64,000 nucleotides of DNA from Bdellovibrionales bacterium CG10_big_fil_rev_8_21_14_0_10_45_34 (GTDB taxonomy: Bacteria > Bdellovibrionota > Bdellovibrionia > Bdellovibrionales > 1-14-0-10-45-34): positions 274,453-338,452 of the forward strand of contig PEZS01000016.1 of NCBI GenBank assembly GCA_002778785.1. Direction: 5' to 3'. The notes beneath the pieces were generated by a model, which saw nothing but the letters and a program-made list of their open reading frames with translations, did no database searches and had not been told where the DNA came from. A program made the translations under genes and the position numbers. This document shows, piece after piece, positions 38,702 through 47,881 of the stretch. The stretch's first letter is position 1. Each line of letters begins with the position of its first letter.

Positions 38702-40645
38702 ATGGCACACATCGTAATTTTGGAGCCGGATTCCAGAATTCGCCAACAAATTAAAAAATGGCTCCTCGAAGTTGATCCCGGCCACCAGATAACAGAATAC
38801 AGTTCCGAGCTGAATTGGAAACAAATACATTCTGAAACCAATACAAAGAGCAGCGCAGCGAAATTGACCTCACCTGTTAATTTGTTCATTTCAGCCGTTT
38901 ATTCTCTAGAAGAGTCCGCGGTTGACTGGACCGTGTTCCTTCACGATTGGCTAAGAGGGCGTCAGCTGTTTCCATCTGAAGAACAACCGACAAGACATAT
39001 TCTGTTGAAATATGAAGACGACGGAATCGAAAAAGGCGAGCTACAAAATCCTCTCGTTGACGATCTTATCTACATCCCGCTAGATCAACAGTTGTTTCTG
39101 CAAAAGGTCTACATCTGTCTTAATCTACCTAAGAAAACATCTGCTCAGTTTCTCTATGACAATGCCACAAAGTTAAAAATAGAGATGTCAAAGAAAACAT
39201 CTATCGATCGACTCTCAGAGTTCGGACTCGCTATATTTAATCCAGTGCCAATTACGAAGCGAGTAGTGGGTCACTTTTTTTTGAAGCTTCCCCACATGAA
39301 CGAGCCTATTTCGCTTTTTGGCAAGGCGACGTTTTGTGACGATCACCCGGAGCAGAAGGGTTACCTTGTCTTCTTTAACTTTTTTGGCCTCAGTAGAAAC
39401 TTACAACACGAGATTCGAACCTATTTACACAGCTTTCCTGACTACCATCCTTTAAAGAGCGAGGACCCTTCGAGCTTCTCTCCCCCCACGGATATTACAA
39501 GAAAACAGCTAGAAAGAGTTGTTGTTGTACTTACAAGGGACCCTGAAAAGGCGCGCAGGATGTCTGATATTCTCCAAAGCTCTCTTTCACACTTTCAAGT
39601 AATAGAGGCGCCCTCTTTAGGTTTTTTTCTTAAACGCTACCTCGAGAAAAAATCGTTTACCTACAAATGGGTGCTTGCAGCTGCCGACGAAGATAACACT
39701 TTGAATATTCATCTCACTCTAAAAGACGGATCGATTACTGCAGTCGAAATAAAGAAAAGCCAGCCCGAGTCTGAAAAATTCATCGATTGGCCCCACGAAG
39801 AGCTGGTGGCGGATAAAGATGCTTTTAAAAAAATGATTTCGAACAAAGATGCAGTCGAACTATTTGAAGAAACTTTTCTAAATGTGAAAATGGGTTCTAC
39901 ATCTCGAATCTGTATACCGATTGCCTCGAAGTCAGGTGAACAGACGCTTGTGAAAGTGGAAGTTAGATTGTCGAGGAGTCATTACACGGTAACTTTCTCG
40001 CCGCCAGATGAAGAGCAAGTTAAGATACTCGATCGCAAACTCGACCGTCTTGATGCCATTATCATGGACGACGAACTTCTTTTGGGCGTTGATCTATCTT
40101 CTTGGATTGTAGGTGTGAGGGAACTCTGTCGAAAAAACAAAATAATTGGGCCTAAGAGCTGGATTCCCCTTTTTCTGTACACTTCTCAGTCCGATCACCC
40201 CGAAACGAAAAAATATATCAACGAAGCCGTTACTAATATTTTCTATGATCCCATCGACATTCGTTTTTTCATTTATGCTCTGTCAGTTAACCTTGAGTCA
40301 CCGTACACGATATACAATCATCAGAACATTGTGTGGAAGTCCACCAACCTTCCCGTCTACGTGGCTAAGGAGACTCAATGCGAATTCATTTCGGAATTTG
40401 GAGCCACAATCCGGCACCCGCGACCACTCAAACCCGGAAGCTATTTGTACCTTCACCGAGAGATCTACGACCGGGCCCCTAATAAGAACCTCATGTGCCG
40501 AATCTATTTTGTTGAAGAAGATCAATCTACAAAAGAGTGGTTGTGCTCTATGAGTTACTTTGGCGTGACAGAGAGCTTTCTTAAAGAAGCACGCCGATGG
40601 ATTCGGGAAGTGTATGCGGACAAGAAGTCCAAGGAAGATACATAG
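38702..40645 (+). CDS. Receiver-like and PilZ-like multidomain protein
   Basis: 647 aa, cytoplasmic. The N-terminal 140 residues resemble a degenerate response-regulator receiver (HIVILEPDSRIRQQIKKWL), though the phospho-acceptor Asp context is not clear. A middle part has beta-rich PilZ-like elements (LSEFGLAIFNPVPITKRVVGHFFLKLP). A second receiver-like block spans about 450-540 (LDAIIMDDELLLGVDLSSWIVGV). A final PilZ-like block follows (CEFISEFGATIRHPRPLKPGSYLYLHREI). The organisation suggests a c-di-GMP effector with receiver partners; domain identities are tentative. It is divergent from the efflux pair. Confidence 0.6.
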   Translation: MAHIVILEPDSRIRQQIKKWLLEVDPGHQITEYSSELNWKQIHSETNTKSSAAKLTSPVNLFISAVYSLEESAVDWTVFLHDWLRGRQLFPSEEQPTRHILLKYEDDGIEKGELQNPLVDDLIYIPLDQQLFLQKVYICLNLPKKTSAQFLYDNATKLKIEMSKKTSIDRLSEFGLAIFNPVPITKRVVGHFFLKLPHMNEPISLFGKATFCDDHPEQKGYLVFFNFFGLSRNLQHEIRTYLHSFPDYHPLKSEDPSSFSPPTDITRKQLERVVVVLTRDPEKARRMSDILQSSLSHFQVIEAPSLGFFLKRYLEKKSFTYKWVLAAADEDNTLNIHLTLKDGSITAVEIKKSQPESEKFIDWPHEELVADKDAFKKMISNKDAVELFEETFLNVKMGSTSRICIPIASKSGEQTLVKVEVRLSRSHYTVTFSPPDEEQVKILDRKLDRLDAIIMDDELLLGVDLSSWIVGVRELCRKNKIIGPKSWIPLFLYTSQSDHPETKKYINEAVTNIFYDPIDIRFFIYALSVNLESPYTIYNHQNIVWKSTNLPVYVAKETQCEFISEFGATIRHPRPLKPGSYLYLHREIYDRAPNKNLMCRIYFVEEDQSTKEWLCSMSYFGVTESFLKEARRWIREVYADKKSKEDT

Positions 40646-40774
40646 GAAGTGTGTGGGCGGGCGTGCCGACAAAGTAGCATGCGGGTGAGTTCATGTTCTA
40701 AGACGCGTAGCGGGTGAGCTGGGTGCAAATAAACTCGTAAGTTAGTATATGGGTGCACTGGTGAGTTAGCGAAA

Positions 40775-41218
40775 TCAGAAAGGCCACGTTTCAGATACGT
40801 AGTCTTCAAGATCGTTGATAGTTTTGTCTCTGATTTCTAGAATAAAAGACGTCAAATCTAAAAGCGACAGTAAACCAACTGGCTCCTGTTTTTCTGATAT
40901 GATAGCCAAATGTCTTATCTGACGGTCTCTCATGACTTCCAACGCTTGTTCAACTGAAGACTCTTGATCGATATCGATTAGCGGCTGAGTCATGACCTCT
41001 CTCACTGTCGTTTTTTGGGGATCTCTACCCTCTAACACAATTCGGCGTGCATAGTCTCTTTCAGAAAAAATCCCTACCGCAGCCGCTTTGTTGGTAACGA
41101 GTAGCGCTCCCAAATTTTCCTTGGCCAACGTTTCAAGAGCATCAAACACACTGGCGGTTTGCTCGATTGTGTATATTCTCTGCTTTTTAGCTGCCAACAC
41201 TTCCGCGACTGTTTTCAC
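40775..41218 (-). CDS. CBS-domain pair protein
   Basis: 147 aa made of two CBS domains. First: YTIEQTASVFDALETLAKENLGALLVT, then GIFSERDYARRIVLEGRD. Second: VREVMTQPLIDIDQESSVEQALEVMRDRQIRHLAII, then GLLSLLDLTSFIL. The SERDYARRI element is the conserved link of stand-alone CBS proteins. Such proteins bind adenosine nucleotides or S-adenosylmethionine to sense energy or redox state. It lies alone between the receiver/PilZ gene and the DUF2288 gene; the partner is not evident. Confidence 0.88.
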   Translation of the reverse strand: MKTVAEVLAAKKQRIYTIEQTASVFDALETLAKENLGALLVTNKAAAVGIFSERDYARRIVLEGRDPQKTTVREVMTQPLIDIDQESSVEQALEVMRDRQIRHLAIISEKQEPVGLLSLLDLTSFILEIRDKTINDLEDYVSETWPF

Positions 41219-41333
41219 GCCTTAGATTTCTCCGTAAAATGCAAATCTTGCTTATTAGATAACTTTACACGACAATGGTAAGAAAAATCCATGGTTTTGC
41301 TGCAAACAAGACTACGGAAACTTTCACTTTTTT

Positions 41334-41654
41334 TTGACACAAGCAGGCGACTGGGAGCGCATCTTGAACCTTAGGGAAAAACTCACAAAAGAATTGCTGG
41401 TCGCACCATGGAAGGACATCAGACCCCACTTTGAGGCTGGCCGAGTGTACGTTGTTTCAGAGGATCTGGAGCTAATTGAGGTTGCCGTACGAATGGTCGA
41501 CGATGACGTGACGCAAATTCAATCTTGGATCATTTCTGGCCAAATCACCCCTCCGAATGAAATACAAATTCGAAGCTTTGACCAGTCACCAGAGAAAACT
41601 TTTTCACTCCTCATTGTGCAGCCCTATGTGCTGCTTCAAGAGCGAGCTCATTAA
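41334..41654 (+). CDS. DUF2288-family protein
   Basis: 106 aa from a TTG. The sequence follows the DUF2288 pattern: LTKELLVAPWKDIRPHFEAGRVYVVSEDLELIEVAVRMVDDDVTQIQSWIISGQI, then a C-terminal FSLLIVQPYVLLQE, which matches the family's usual VVVAPWVLVQ end. The family has no established function; it is usually a small stand-alone cytoplasmic protein. The TTG start is the only sensible initiation point, and its ribosome site is poor. Confidence 0.7.
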   Translation: MTQAGDWERILNLREKLTKELLVAPWKDIRPHFEAGRVYVVSEDLELIEVAVRMVDDDVTQIQSWIISGQITPPNEIQIRSFDQSPEKTFSLLIVQPYVLLQERAH

Positions 41655-41778
41655 AGGCTTGATCCTTCTAACTGACTGAGCAACAATTTTGACAATACTT
41701 TTGCGTGCGATGCCGAGACATTTAATGCCATTGTACAAATTTTTTTGTAATTAAAAGTAAATGTAAAGGGAGGCCACT

Positions 41779-42570
41779 TTGGTTCATCAGATTTATCGAG
41801 TAGAGAACATTCTTAGGTTGTTGTCGACTGCCGCGTTGGTGGCTTTTACCACAGGCTGCGTTTCTTCTTCAAAGTATGATGATGCTGTAGGCGAGCGAGA
41901 CAAATTGCAGCAAACGGCACAAGCACACGCTGAAAAAATTCAAGAACAAGAGGCTATGATCGTTCAGCTGCAGAGTCGTCTTGGCACTACCAATACTGAC
42001 AAAGAGCAACTTCAAAAATCGGTAACCGATATGCAAAAGGCTTTAGCAGAAATGAAAAAACGTCAAGCTGAAGCAGATCTGCGTCTCACGGAGTACGCAA
42101 ACCTTGCTCGAAAATTCAAGAGGCTTATTGATGCAGGTAAGCTGAGCGTGAAGATTGTAGACGGCAGAATGGTTGTAGCCCTCTCAAGCGATATTCTTTT
42201 TGCATCTGGTTCTGATCGACTCAGTAAAGATGGCCAAAACGCTATCCGAGAGGTTGCGAGAACTTTGGTCACCTTGGATGATAAAAAAATTCAAGTGGAA
42301 GGACACACAGACAATGTACCAATTCAAACAGAGAGATTTCCGTCAAATTGGGAGCTTGCATCGGGACGAGCGATTAGCGTATTGAGAGTGATCCGTGAAG
42401 AAGGGATGACAAAAGAGCGAATCAGCGCCGCTAGTTTTGCCGACAACCGTCCTGTAGCCGACAACTCAACAGCCGAAGGCAGGAAGCTCAACCGCCGAAT
42501 AGAAATTGCTATTATGCCAGATCTCTCCAGTCTGCCGGGTTTCGAAGAGCTCCAAAAATTCTCCCAGTAG
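41779..42570 (+). CDS. OmpA/MotB C-domain peptidoglycan-binding lipoprotein
   Basis: 263 aa from a TTG supported by GGGAGG at 7 bases. The signal ends in lipobox TTGC (C27), giving an outer-membrane lipoprotein. Residues 35-105 form a coiled coil (DKLQQTAQAHAEKIQEQEAMIVQLQSRL). Residues 120-250 are an OmpA-like domain: VALSSDILFASGSDRLSKDGQNAI, VEGHTDNVPI, NWELASGRAISV and NRRIEIAI. It would tether the outer membrane to the cell wall, or act in envelope stability. It is monocistronic. Confidence 0.88.
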   Translation: MVHQIYRVENILRLLSTAALVAFTTGCVSSSKYDDAVGERDKLQQTAQAHAEKIQEQEAMIVQLQSRLGTTNTDKEQLQKSVTDMQKALAEMKKRQAEADLRLTEYANLARKFKRLIDAGKLSVKIVDGRMVVALSSDILFASGSDRLSKDGQNAIREVARTLVTLDDKKIQVEGHTDNVPIQTERFPSNWELASGRAISVLRVIREEGMTKERISAASFADNRPVADNSTAEGRKLNRRIEIAIMPDLSSLPGFEELQKFSQ

Positions 42571-42626
42571 ATTTGGAGAGGGGCGTTTAACTTATGCGTT
42601 TACCTAGGCTTTCTATTTAGATTGGA

Positions 42627-42649
42627 AACCTGGGCTAGCGACCCGGGTT
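42627..42649. terminator. Hairpin between convergent genes, possible bidirectional terminator
   Basis: AACCTGGG (42627-42634) and CCCGGGTT (42642-42649) pair with one T-G wobble around a 7-base loop, between the stop of the OmpA-type gene and the stop of the hydrolase gene. The T tract is poor on both sides. Confidence 0.4.
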
Positions 42650-42655
42650 AACACA

Positions 42656-43561
42656 CTAGTGCAATCCGAGTTTTAAACAAAATACTGAGCCTCCTGATTT
42701 CATAAATTCGGAGGTCTCAACGGGCAAACAGCGAAAGCCTTCATCTCTTAGTTTTTTTTCAAACTCATCTGCACCCGCCTGCAGAACAACGTTCTTACCA
42801 TCGGGGCAGAAACAATTTCCTGCAAACGCCTCTATGGCCTCCTGGTTTGAAATCTCAATTATCCTAGGAAACAAAACCTGAATTCTCTGAAGCGAAGGCT
42901 CGTCAAATGCTTCCTTCACAATTGCAACAGTGTCTTTAGAGAGCACTGAGAGACAAGTGTCCAGATGGTAAAACTGGTCGCTTACAAGCTGGAGGGGCAC
43001 AACGGCATGACCAGTGAGTTCAGAAACACGCTGAAGGCTTTTTTGTTTCGTGCGAAAACCATACCCGGCGATAAACAGTGGTGCACGCGGAAAGGCAAGT
43101 ACATCACCATTTCCTTCCATGATGTCTCCGTCAAACTGACTTAAAACTTGGTAACCCGCTCCCTCTAGAAAGTGGGCCGCATGCTTCACTTCTGCTTTTC
43201 GAAACTCCGAAAACATAACGCTAGGAAGCAACCTTAGTTTTTGCGAACCAGGTTCGAAAAACGGTAACATTGAGTTTGCTGTAAACACTAGGTCGGGCGC
43301 TTCAGGGAGCGTCGGAAGTATCAATACGCGAATTCCTAATTCTTGATAGAGCTCCTTAAGGCTTTCCCACTGAGTGATAGCCTTTGCACGGTCCACCTTT
43401 TTCAGGTTCCCATTTTCATCTTTCATGTGGGGATTAATGGCATAAGCGACTTCAAAATTTGAGGGGTCCGCCATGAGTAGAGTCTGATGATTTTGTAGCG
43501 AATAGTTTCCGAACTGAAGAAGATAATCCCCAATTTCTTTAGATCCCATTAGAACGTTCAT
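42656..43561 (-). CDS. DDAH/arginine deiminase-superfamily hydrolase or amidinotransferase
   Basis: 301 aa from the ATG at 43561 (GGAGG at 8 bases). Superfamily landmarks are present: MADPSNFEVAYAINPHM near the start, PDLVFTANSML, DIMEGNGDVLAF with the catalytic acidic residue, YHLDTCLSVL with the catalytic His, and SGGSVFCLKLG with the nucleophilic Cys near the C-terminus. Relatives hydrolyse guanidino groups of arginine, methylarginine or agmatine, or transfer amidino groups. The exact substrate is not readable. It is convergent with the OmpA-type gene. Confidence 0.85.
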   Translation of the reverse strand: MNVLMGSKEIGDYLLQFGNYSLQNHQTLLMADPSNFEVAYAINPHMKDENGNLKKVDRAKAITQWESLKELYQELGIRVLILPTLPEAPDLVFTANSMLPFFEPGSQKLRLLPSVMFSEFRKAEVKHAAHFLEGAGYQVLSQFDGDIMEGNGDVLAFPRAPLFIAGYGFRTKQKSLQRVSELTGHAVVPLQLVSDQFYHLDTCLSVLSKDTVAIVKEAFDEPSLQRIQVLFPRIIEISNQEAIEAFAGNCFCPDGKNVVLQAGADEFEKKLRDEGFRCLPVETSEFMKSGGSVFCLKLGLH

Positions 43562-43730
43562 TGCTCTAGCCTCCAAACATCTTAAGTGTCACCCCATGCA
43601 CCCACTACACTAAGCGATTGCATATTTACTCGTATCGATATACCTAAAAGCTATCTCACAAAACCTATTGTTGTGAGAAAAATCGGGCTGTTGGCTCATG
43701 GCAACGGCTCCCAAGGAATGGAGCATTGTT

Positions 43731-44441
43731 ATGGTTGAAGTTGCCGGTTTTTCTGAGATCTTTGCGACTGTCGTGAGCCTCACCATGCAGTTTATAGACG
43801 TCGTGCTGCACCTTGACGCTTACCTGAACCAACTTGCTGAGTGGATGGGGCCTTGGCTGTATGCTGTTCTCTTTCTTATTATTTTCTGCGAAACCGGGTT
43901 GGTCGTGACTCCTTTTTTACCGGGGGATTCCTTGTTATTTGCGATCGGAGCGCTCGCAGCGACGCCGGGCTCACCTATCTCGATTGGGCTTATATGGATA
44001 CTCTTAATAGTTGCCGGAATTATAGGAGACGCTTCGAACTATGCTATCGGTAAGTATGTCGGACCAAAGGTTTTTCGAAACGAAAATTCTTTTTGGTTTG
44101 ATCCGATTCACCTTCGAAGAACAGAAGCCTTTTATCAAAAACATGGCGGCAAAACCATTATTCTCGCACGTTTTTTACCTTTACTCCGGACGTTCGCTCC
44201 CTTCGTGGCAGGAATTGGTCACATGAAATATTCAAGGTTTGCTCTGTTCAATGTCACTGGCGCTTTCGCGTGGGTGACAATTTTTTTGGCTCTAGGCTAC
44301 GGATTCGGTAACATCCCCGCTGTAAAAAAGAATTTTCCGTTAGTCATTATAGGCATCATTATAGTTTCTGTTTTGCCGCTCGTTTATGAGTACGTAAAAG
44401 CAAAGGCGAACCAGCAAAAAACAGCTAATTGTGACACCTAA
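43731..44441 (+). CDS. DedA-family membrane protein
   Basis: 236 aa from the ATG at 43731 (GGAG at 7 bases; the in-frame ATG at 43698 has no site). Several membrane helices surround the DedA signature: FCETGLVVTPFLPGDSLLFAIGALAA, GDASNYAIGKYVG, and KTIILARFLPLLRTFAPFVAGIGHM with its conserved arginines. The family includes lipid scramblase/undecaprenyl-phosphate flippase members needed for envelope homeostasis. Its last 11 bp overlap the folC gene, so they are co-transcribed. Confidence 0.9.
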   Translation: MVEVAGFSEIFATVVSLTMQFIDVVLHLDAYLNQLAEWMGPWLYAVLFLIIFCETGLVVTPFLPGDSLLFAIGALAATPGSPISIGLIWILLIVAGIIGDASNYAIGKYVGPKVFRNENSFWFDPIHLRRTEAFYQKHGGKTIILARFLPLLRTFAPFVAGIGHMKYSRFALFNVTGAFAWVTIFLALGYGFGNIPAVKKNFPLVIIGIIIVSVLPLVYEYVKAKANQQKTANCDT

Positions 44442-45705
44442 TACCGACGCGGCATACGCCAAAGTTGTTAAATCTCTAGAAATGAGGGGGCGATTTCCTA
44501 AGGAAGCTCCCAATTTAAACAAAATGAAATCGGCATTGAAACGCTCCGGTTTCATTCTCGACCCCAGAAAAGTAGTTGTTGTCGGCGGCACCAACGGCAA
44601 GGGTTCCGTCTGTGCTTACTTAGCTGCACTCTTAAACTTTCATAAAAAAAAAGTAGGAGTCTACACTTCGCCTCATTTGCTGAGAACTTCTGAACGCATA
44701 AAAATTGACGGTCAAGAAATTACGCCACAGGAGTTTCTGGATTATAACCATCGCCTGGGGCCTACAATTGAAGAATTTCAACTGTCACACTTTGAAGCCT
44801 TAACTTTAATAGCTAGCCATCACTTTCAAAATTCCGGTCTAGATTTTGCCATTTTTGAAATAGGCCTTGGGGGAAGGTGGGATGCTTGCAATGCAATCTC
44901 TCATAATTGGTCAGTTCTAACTAACATTGGCAGTGATCACCTTGAGTTTCTTGGGCCAACTTTGTGCGACGTTGCTCAGAACAAAGTAGAAATTGCCAGC
45001 AAAGAAACAACGCTTATCTGTGGCACCCAAATGTTTAGTGACCCAGAAGTTAGTTCTGTTGTTGAAAGGCACTGCCGCTCAAATAATATTCAGCTAGTGA
45101 AAACCTGCGCCCCAGTGTTTCGTATCAATGAGGGCGACTCGCTACCTCTTTACGAGCTTCAACATGCAGATAGGTACTGGCCGCTCGCCTTACCGGGCAA
45201 GCGCTCAGCTGAGAACGCTCATCTAGCCGTCTCTGTGTGCGAAATTCTAATTGGCGAACCTCTGCATGACCTCTCTTGCTTTAAAGGAGTTCAATGGCAA
45301 GGGCGCTTTAGTCGGCTGAATGTCAGCTCCTCGCCTTGCCCTATTTACCTGTCAGGCGATCACAACCCTGAAGGGCTCGATTCACTGTTAGAAATTTTGA
45401 GCCACACAAGATATGAAAAAATCCATATCCTCTTTGCTGTTTCAAATGACAAACCATTTGAAAAACTATTTTCGCAGCTGAGGTCAGTTCCTCGAAGCGT
45501 CCTTTATCTTACTGAAACGTCCTTTAAATCTCGTAAAATTGAAGAGTGGCCTAAACAGTATTTAAGCTCTACGAGTTTTTGCTCAGCTTCGTCAATAAAG
45601 GCATTGAAGGCCTGCATAGCTGCCGCTGATAGAGAAGATATTGTCCTTGTGACGGGCTCACTTTACCTAGTTGGTGACCTGCTTTCGGCGTGTCAGGAAG
45701 CTTGA
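44431..45705 (+). CDS. folC: Folylpolyglutamate synthase / dihydrofolate synthase
   Basis: 424 aa from a GTG, overlapping the dedA-like gene by 11 bp. Mur-ligase-type ATP site GGTNGKGSVCAYL (GTNGKGS 53-59), then VYTSPHLLRTSERI, FEIGLGGRWDACNAI, and LTNIGSDHLEFLG, all characteristic of FolC. The later LALPGKRSAENAHLAV and LSGDHNPEG elements are also in place. It adds glutamate to dihydropteroate and to folates. Activity looks intact. Confidence 0.92.
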   Translation: MTPNTDAAYAKVVKSLEMRGRFPKEAPNLNKMKSALKRSGFILDPRKVVVVGGTNGKGSVCAYLAALLNFHKKKVGVYTSPHLLRTSERIKIDGQEITPQEFLDYNHRLGPTIEEFQLSHFEALTLIASHHFQNSGLDFAIFEIGLGGRWDACNAISHNWSVLTNIGSDHLEFLGPTLCDVAQNKVEIASKETTLICGTQMFSDPEVSSVVERHCRSNNIQLVKTCAPVFRINEGDSLPLYELQHADRYWPLALPGKRSAENAHLAVSVCEILIGEPLHDLSCFKGVQWQGRFSRLNVSSSPCPIYLSGDHNPEGLDSLLEILSHTRYEKIHILFAVSNDKPFEKLFSQLRSVPRSVLYLTETSFKSRKIEEWPKQYLSSTSFCSASSIKALKACIAAADREDIVLVTGSLYLVGDLLSACQEA

Positions 45706-45731
45706 ATATCTGACGGAGAGGCCCAACTGAA

Positions 45732-45760
45732 TTGACACCCACCTTGGCACATAATAAGAC
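45732..45760 (+). promoter_or_regulatory. Possible sigma-70 promoter of the liv operon
   Basis: TTGACA at 45732-45737 and TAAGAC at 45755-45760 with a 17-bp spacer, ending 36 bp before the livJ ATG. The -10 is imperfect. Confidence 0.4.
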
Positions 45761-45796
45761 TGGTTGTCGCTTTTATTTCAGATCAAAGGAGTCAAC

Positions 45797-46960
45797 ATGG
45801 TTTTGCAATGCCGGTTTAAGGCAGCAACGTACGCCGCAGTCCTTTTAGCTCTCACAATAAGCTGTACAAAAAAGGGCTCCGATTCCTCAGAGGATCCATC
45901 TGGTGATTCTATAAAAATTGGCGAAGTGGGCAGCATGACTGGGCCAGAGGCGACTTTTGGCACCTCGACTCATAACGGCATCGAACTGGCCATTAAAGAG
46001 ACCAACGAAGCCGGCGGAGTTTTAGGTAAGAAGCTCAAGCTCATCAGCATCGATAACCAAGGAAAGCCCGAAGAGGCTGCTATCGCGATGACTCGCCTCA
46101 TCAATCAAGAAAAAGTCATAGCTATTCTTGGCGAGGTGGCTAGCTCACGAAGTCTTGCCATGGCCCCAATCGCACAAAGCAGTAAAATCCCTATGATTTC
46201 TCCTTCGTCGACAAATCCTAAGGTAACAGAGATTGGTGATTATATATTCAGAGTTTGTTTTATCGACCCTTTTCAAGGGACAGTTATGGCTAAGTTTGCG
46301 AATGAAAATCTGAAAGCAAAGAAAGTAGCCATTTTAAGAGATATAAAAAATGACTACAGTATCGGGCTTGCAGATTTTTTTGCCGAAACTTTTAAAGCAT
46401 CAGGCGGAAAAATTGTAAAGGACCTCAGCTACAGTGCCGGAGATGTGGATTTTAAATCGCAACTTGTCTCTATTAGAGCACAAAAGCCAGATGCGATATT
46501 TGTTCCGGGCTACTATACTGAAGTCGGCCTCATTGCCCGCCAAGCCAAAGAGCTCAATATAGATGCTCCTTTGTTGGGCGGAGACGGATGGGACTCGCCA
46601 AAGCTTAAGGAAATTGGCGGCTCTGCCGTGAATGGCTCGTATTTTTCTAACCATTATTCAGCAGAAGACCAAGATCCACACGTACAAGGTTTCATTTCAA
46701 AATACAAAGAAGCTTATGGCGTTGTGCCAGACGGGCTCGCGGCAATGGGATATGACGCTGCGAGAGTGCTTATTGAAGCTCTCGAGCGAGCAAAATCTAC
46801 AGAATCTAAACCACTTAGAGATGCGGTCGCAGCGACCACTGAATTCAAAGGCGTGACAGGCAAAATCACTATTAACGACAAGAGAAATGCAGTGAAGTCC
46901 GCTGTTGTTCTAAAAGTTGAGAACGGTGATTTTAAATACCAAACAACTATCAATCCGTAG
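45797..46960 (+). CDS. livJ: Branched-chain amino acid ABC transporter, substrate-binding lipoprotein
   Basis: 387 aa from the ATG at 45797 (AGGAG upstream). The signal runs to lipobox LTISC, so the protein is a lipoprotein rather than a free periplasmic one. The LivJ/type I periplasmic binding fold is clear: IKIGEVGSMTGPEATFGTSTHNGIELAIKE, INQEKVIAILGEVASSRSLAMAPIAQ, IPMISPSSTNPKVT, and LLGGDGWDSPKL. It captures Leu/Ile/Val-type ligands or relatives. It is first in a five-gene operon running to 50423. Confidence 0.9.
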   Translation: MVLQCRFKAATYAAVLLALTISCTKKGSDSSEDPSGDSIKIGEVGSMTGPEATFGTSTHNGIELAIKETNEAGGVLGKKLKLISIDNQGKPEEAAIAMTRLINQEKVIAILGEVASSRSLAMAPIAQSSKIPMISPSSTNPKVTEIGDYIFRVCFIDPFQGTVMAKFANENLKAKKVAILRDIKNDYSIGLADFFAETFKASGGKIVKDLSYSAGDVDFKSQLVSIRAQKPDAIFVPGYYTEVGLIARQAKELNIDAPLLGGDGWDSPKLKEIGGSAVNGSYFSNHYSAEDQDPHVQGFISKYKEAYGVVPDGLAAMGYDAARVLIEALERAKSTESKPLRDAVAATTEFKGVTGKITINDKRNAVKSAVVLKVENGDFKYQTTINP

Positions 46961-46978
46961 AAAAACCAGTTACCTCAA

Positions 46979-47881
46979 ATGATAGATATACTGCAACACC
47001 TTATCAATGGTCTTTCTCTTGGAAGCATCTACGCACTCATCGCCCTTGGCTACACGATGGTATTTGGTATTCTCAAACTCATCAACTTCGCCCACGGTGA
47101 AGTCTATATGTTGGGTGCTTTCTTCGGGTACTACTCTTCGCATTATTTCGGTCTCGCTAACAATCCTTCTATTGGAGCTTTTTTTATAGCTGTCGCAGCT
47201 GCGATGGTTGGATGCACTGTGGTGGGATTTACTATAGAGCGCCTAGCCTACCGGCCCTTACGAAATGCACCCAGAATTAATGTTTTGATCACTGCAGTTG
47301 GGGTCTCGCTACTTCTTCAGTTTTCTGGACAGCTCTTTTTTGGATCAGACCCAAAGTTCTTTCCGCAAATTCTTGAAGTGAAATCGCAGATTCACCTTGG
47401 CGCGCTTCAGATTAACCCGCTTCAGCTGACTGTTTTTGTGTCTTCTGTGGTTCTTATGTCGATACTCCAGTTTGTGATATTTCATACAAGGCTTGGCCGA
47501 GCGATGAGAGCCGTAAGTTTCAACCATGAAACAGCTATGCTTATGGGAATTAACACAGACAGAGTGATTTCCTATACGTTTATGCTTGGCTCCTCATTGG
47601 CCGGTGCAGCTGGTGTTCTCGTGGGGATTATTTATCCTAAAATCGAACCTTTGATGGGCGTACTTCCAGGCTTAAAAGCCTTCGTTGCCGCTGTTCTTGG
47701 TGGGATCGGGAATATTTTAGGCGCCGTCGTCGGGGCTCTTATATTGGGGCTTTCTGAGGAGTTCGTAGTCGCCTATGGGTCTTCGACATTCAGAGACGCA
47801 CTCGCCTTCTCCATTTTGATTCTCGTCCTACTATTTAAGCCCGAAGGCCTATTTGGAGCGAATCGCAGTGAAAAAGTCTAA
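46979..47881 (+). CDS. livH: Branched-chain amino acid ABC transporter permease LivH
   Basis: 300 aa with many membrane helices. LivH features: LINGLSLGSIYALIALGYTMVFGILKLINFAHGEVYMLGAF near the start, FTIERLAYRPLR, and RAMRAVSFNHETAMLMGINTDR, the cytoplasmic loop that contacts the ATPases, then VLGGIGNILGAVVGALILGLSEEF. It follows livJ by 18 bp, and its end overlaps livM. It forms the inner-membrane channel with LivM. Confidence 0.92.
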   Translation: MIDILQHLINGLSLGSIYALIALGYTMVFGILKLINFAHGEVYMLGAFFGYYSSHYFGLANNPSIGAFFIAVAAAMVGCTVVGFTIERLAYRPLRNAPRINVLITAVGVSLLLQFSGQLFFGSDPKFFPQILEVKSQIHLGALQINPLQLTVFVSSVVLMSILQFVIFHTRLGRAMRAVSFNHETAMLMGINTDRVISYTFMLGSSLAGAAGVLVGIIYPKIEPLMGVLPGLKAFVAAVLGGIGNILGAVVGALILGLSEEFVVAYGSSTFRDALAFSILILVLLFKPEGLFGANRSEKV

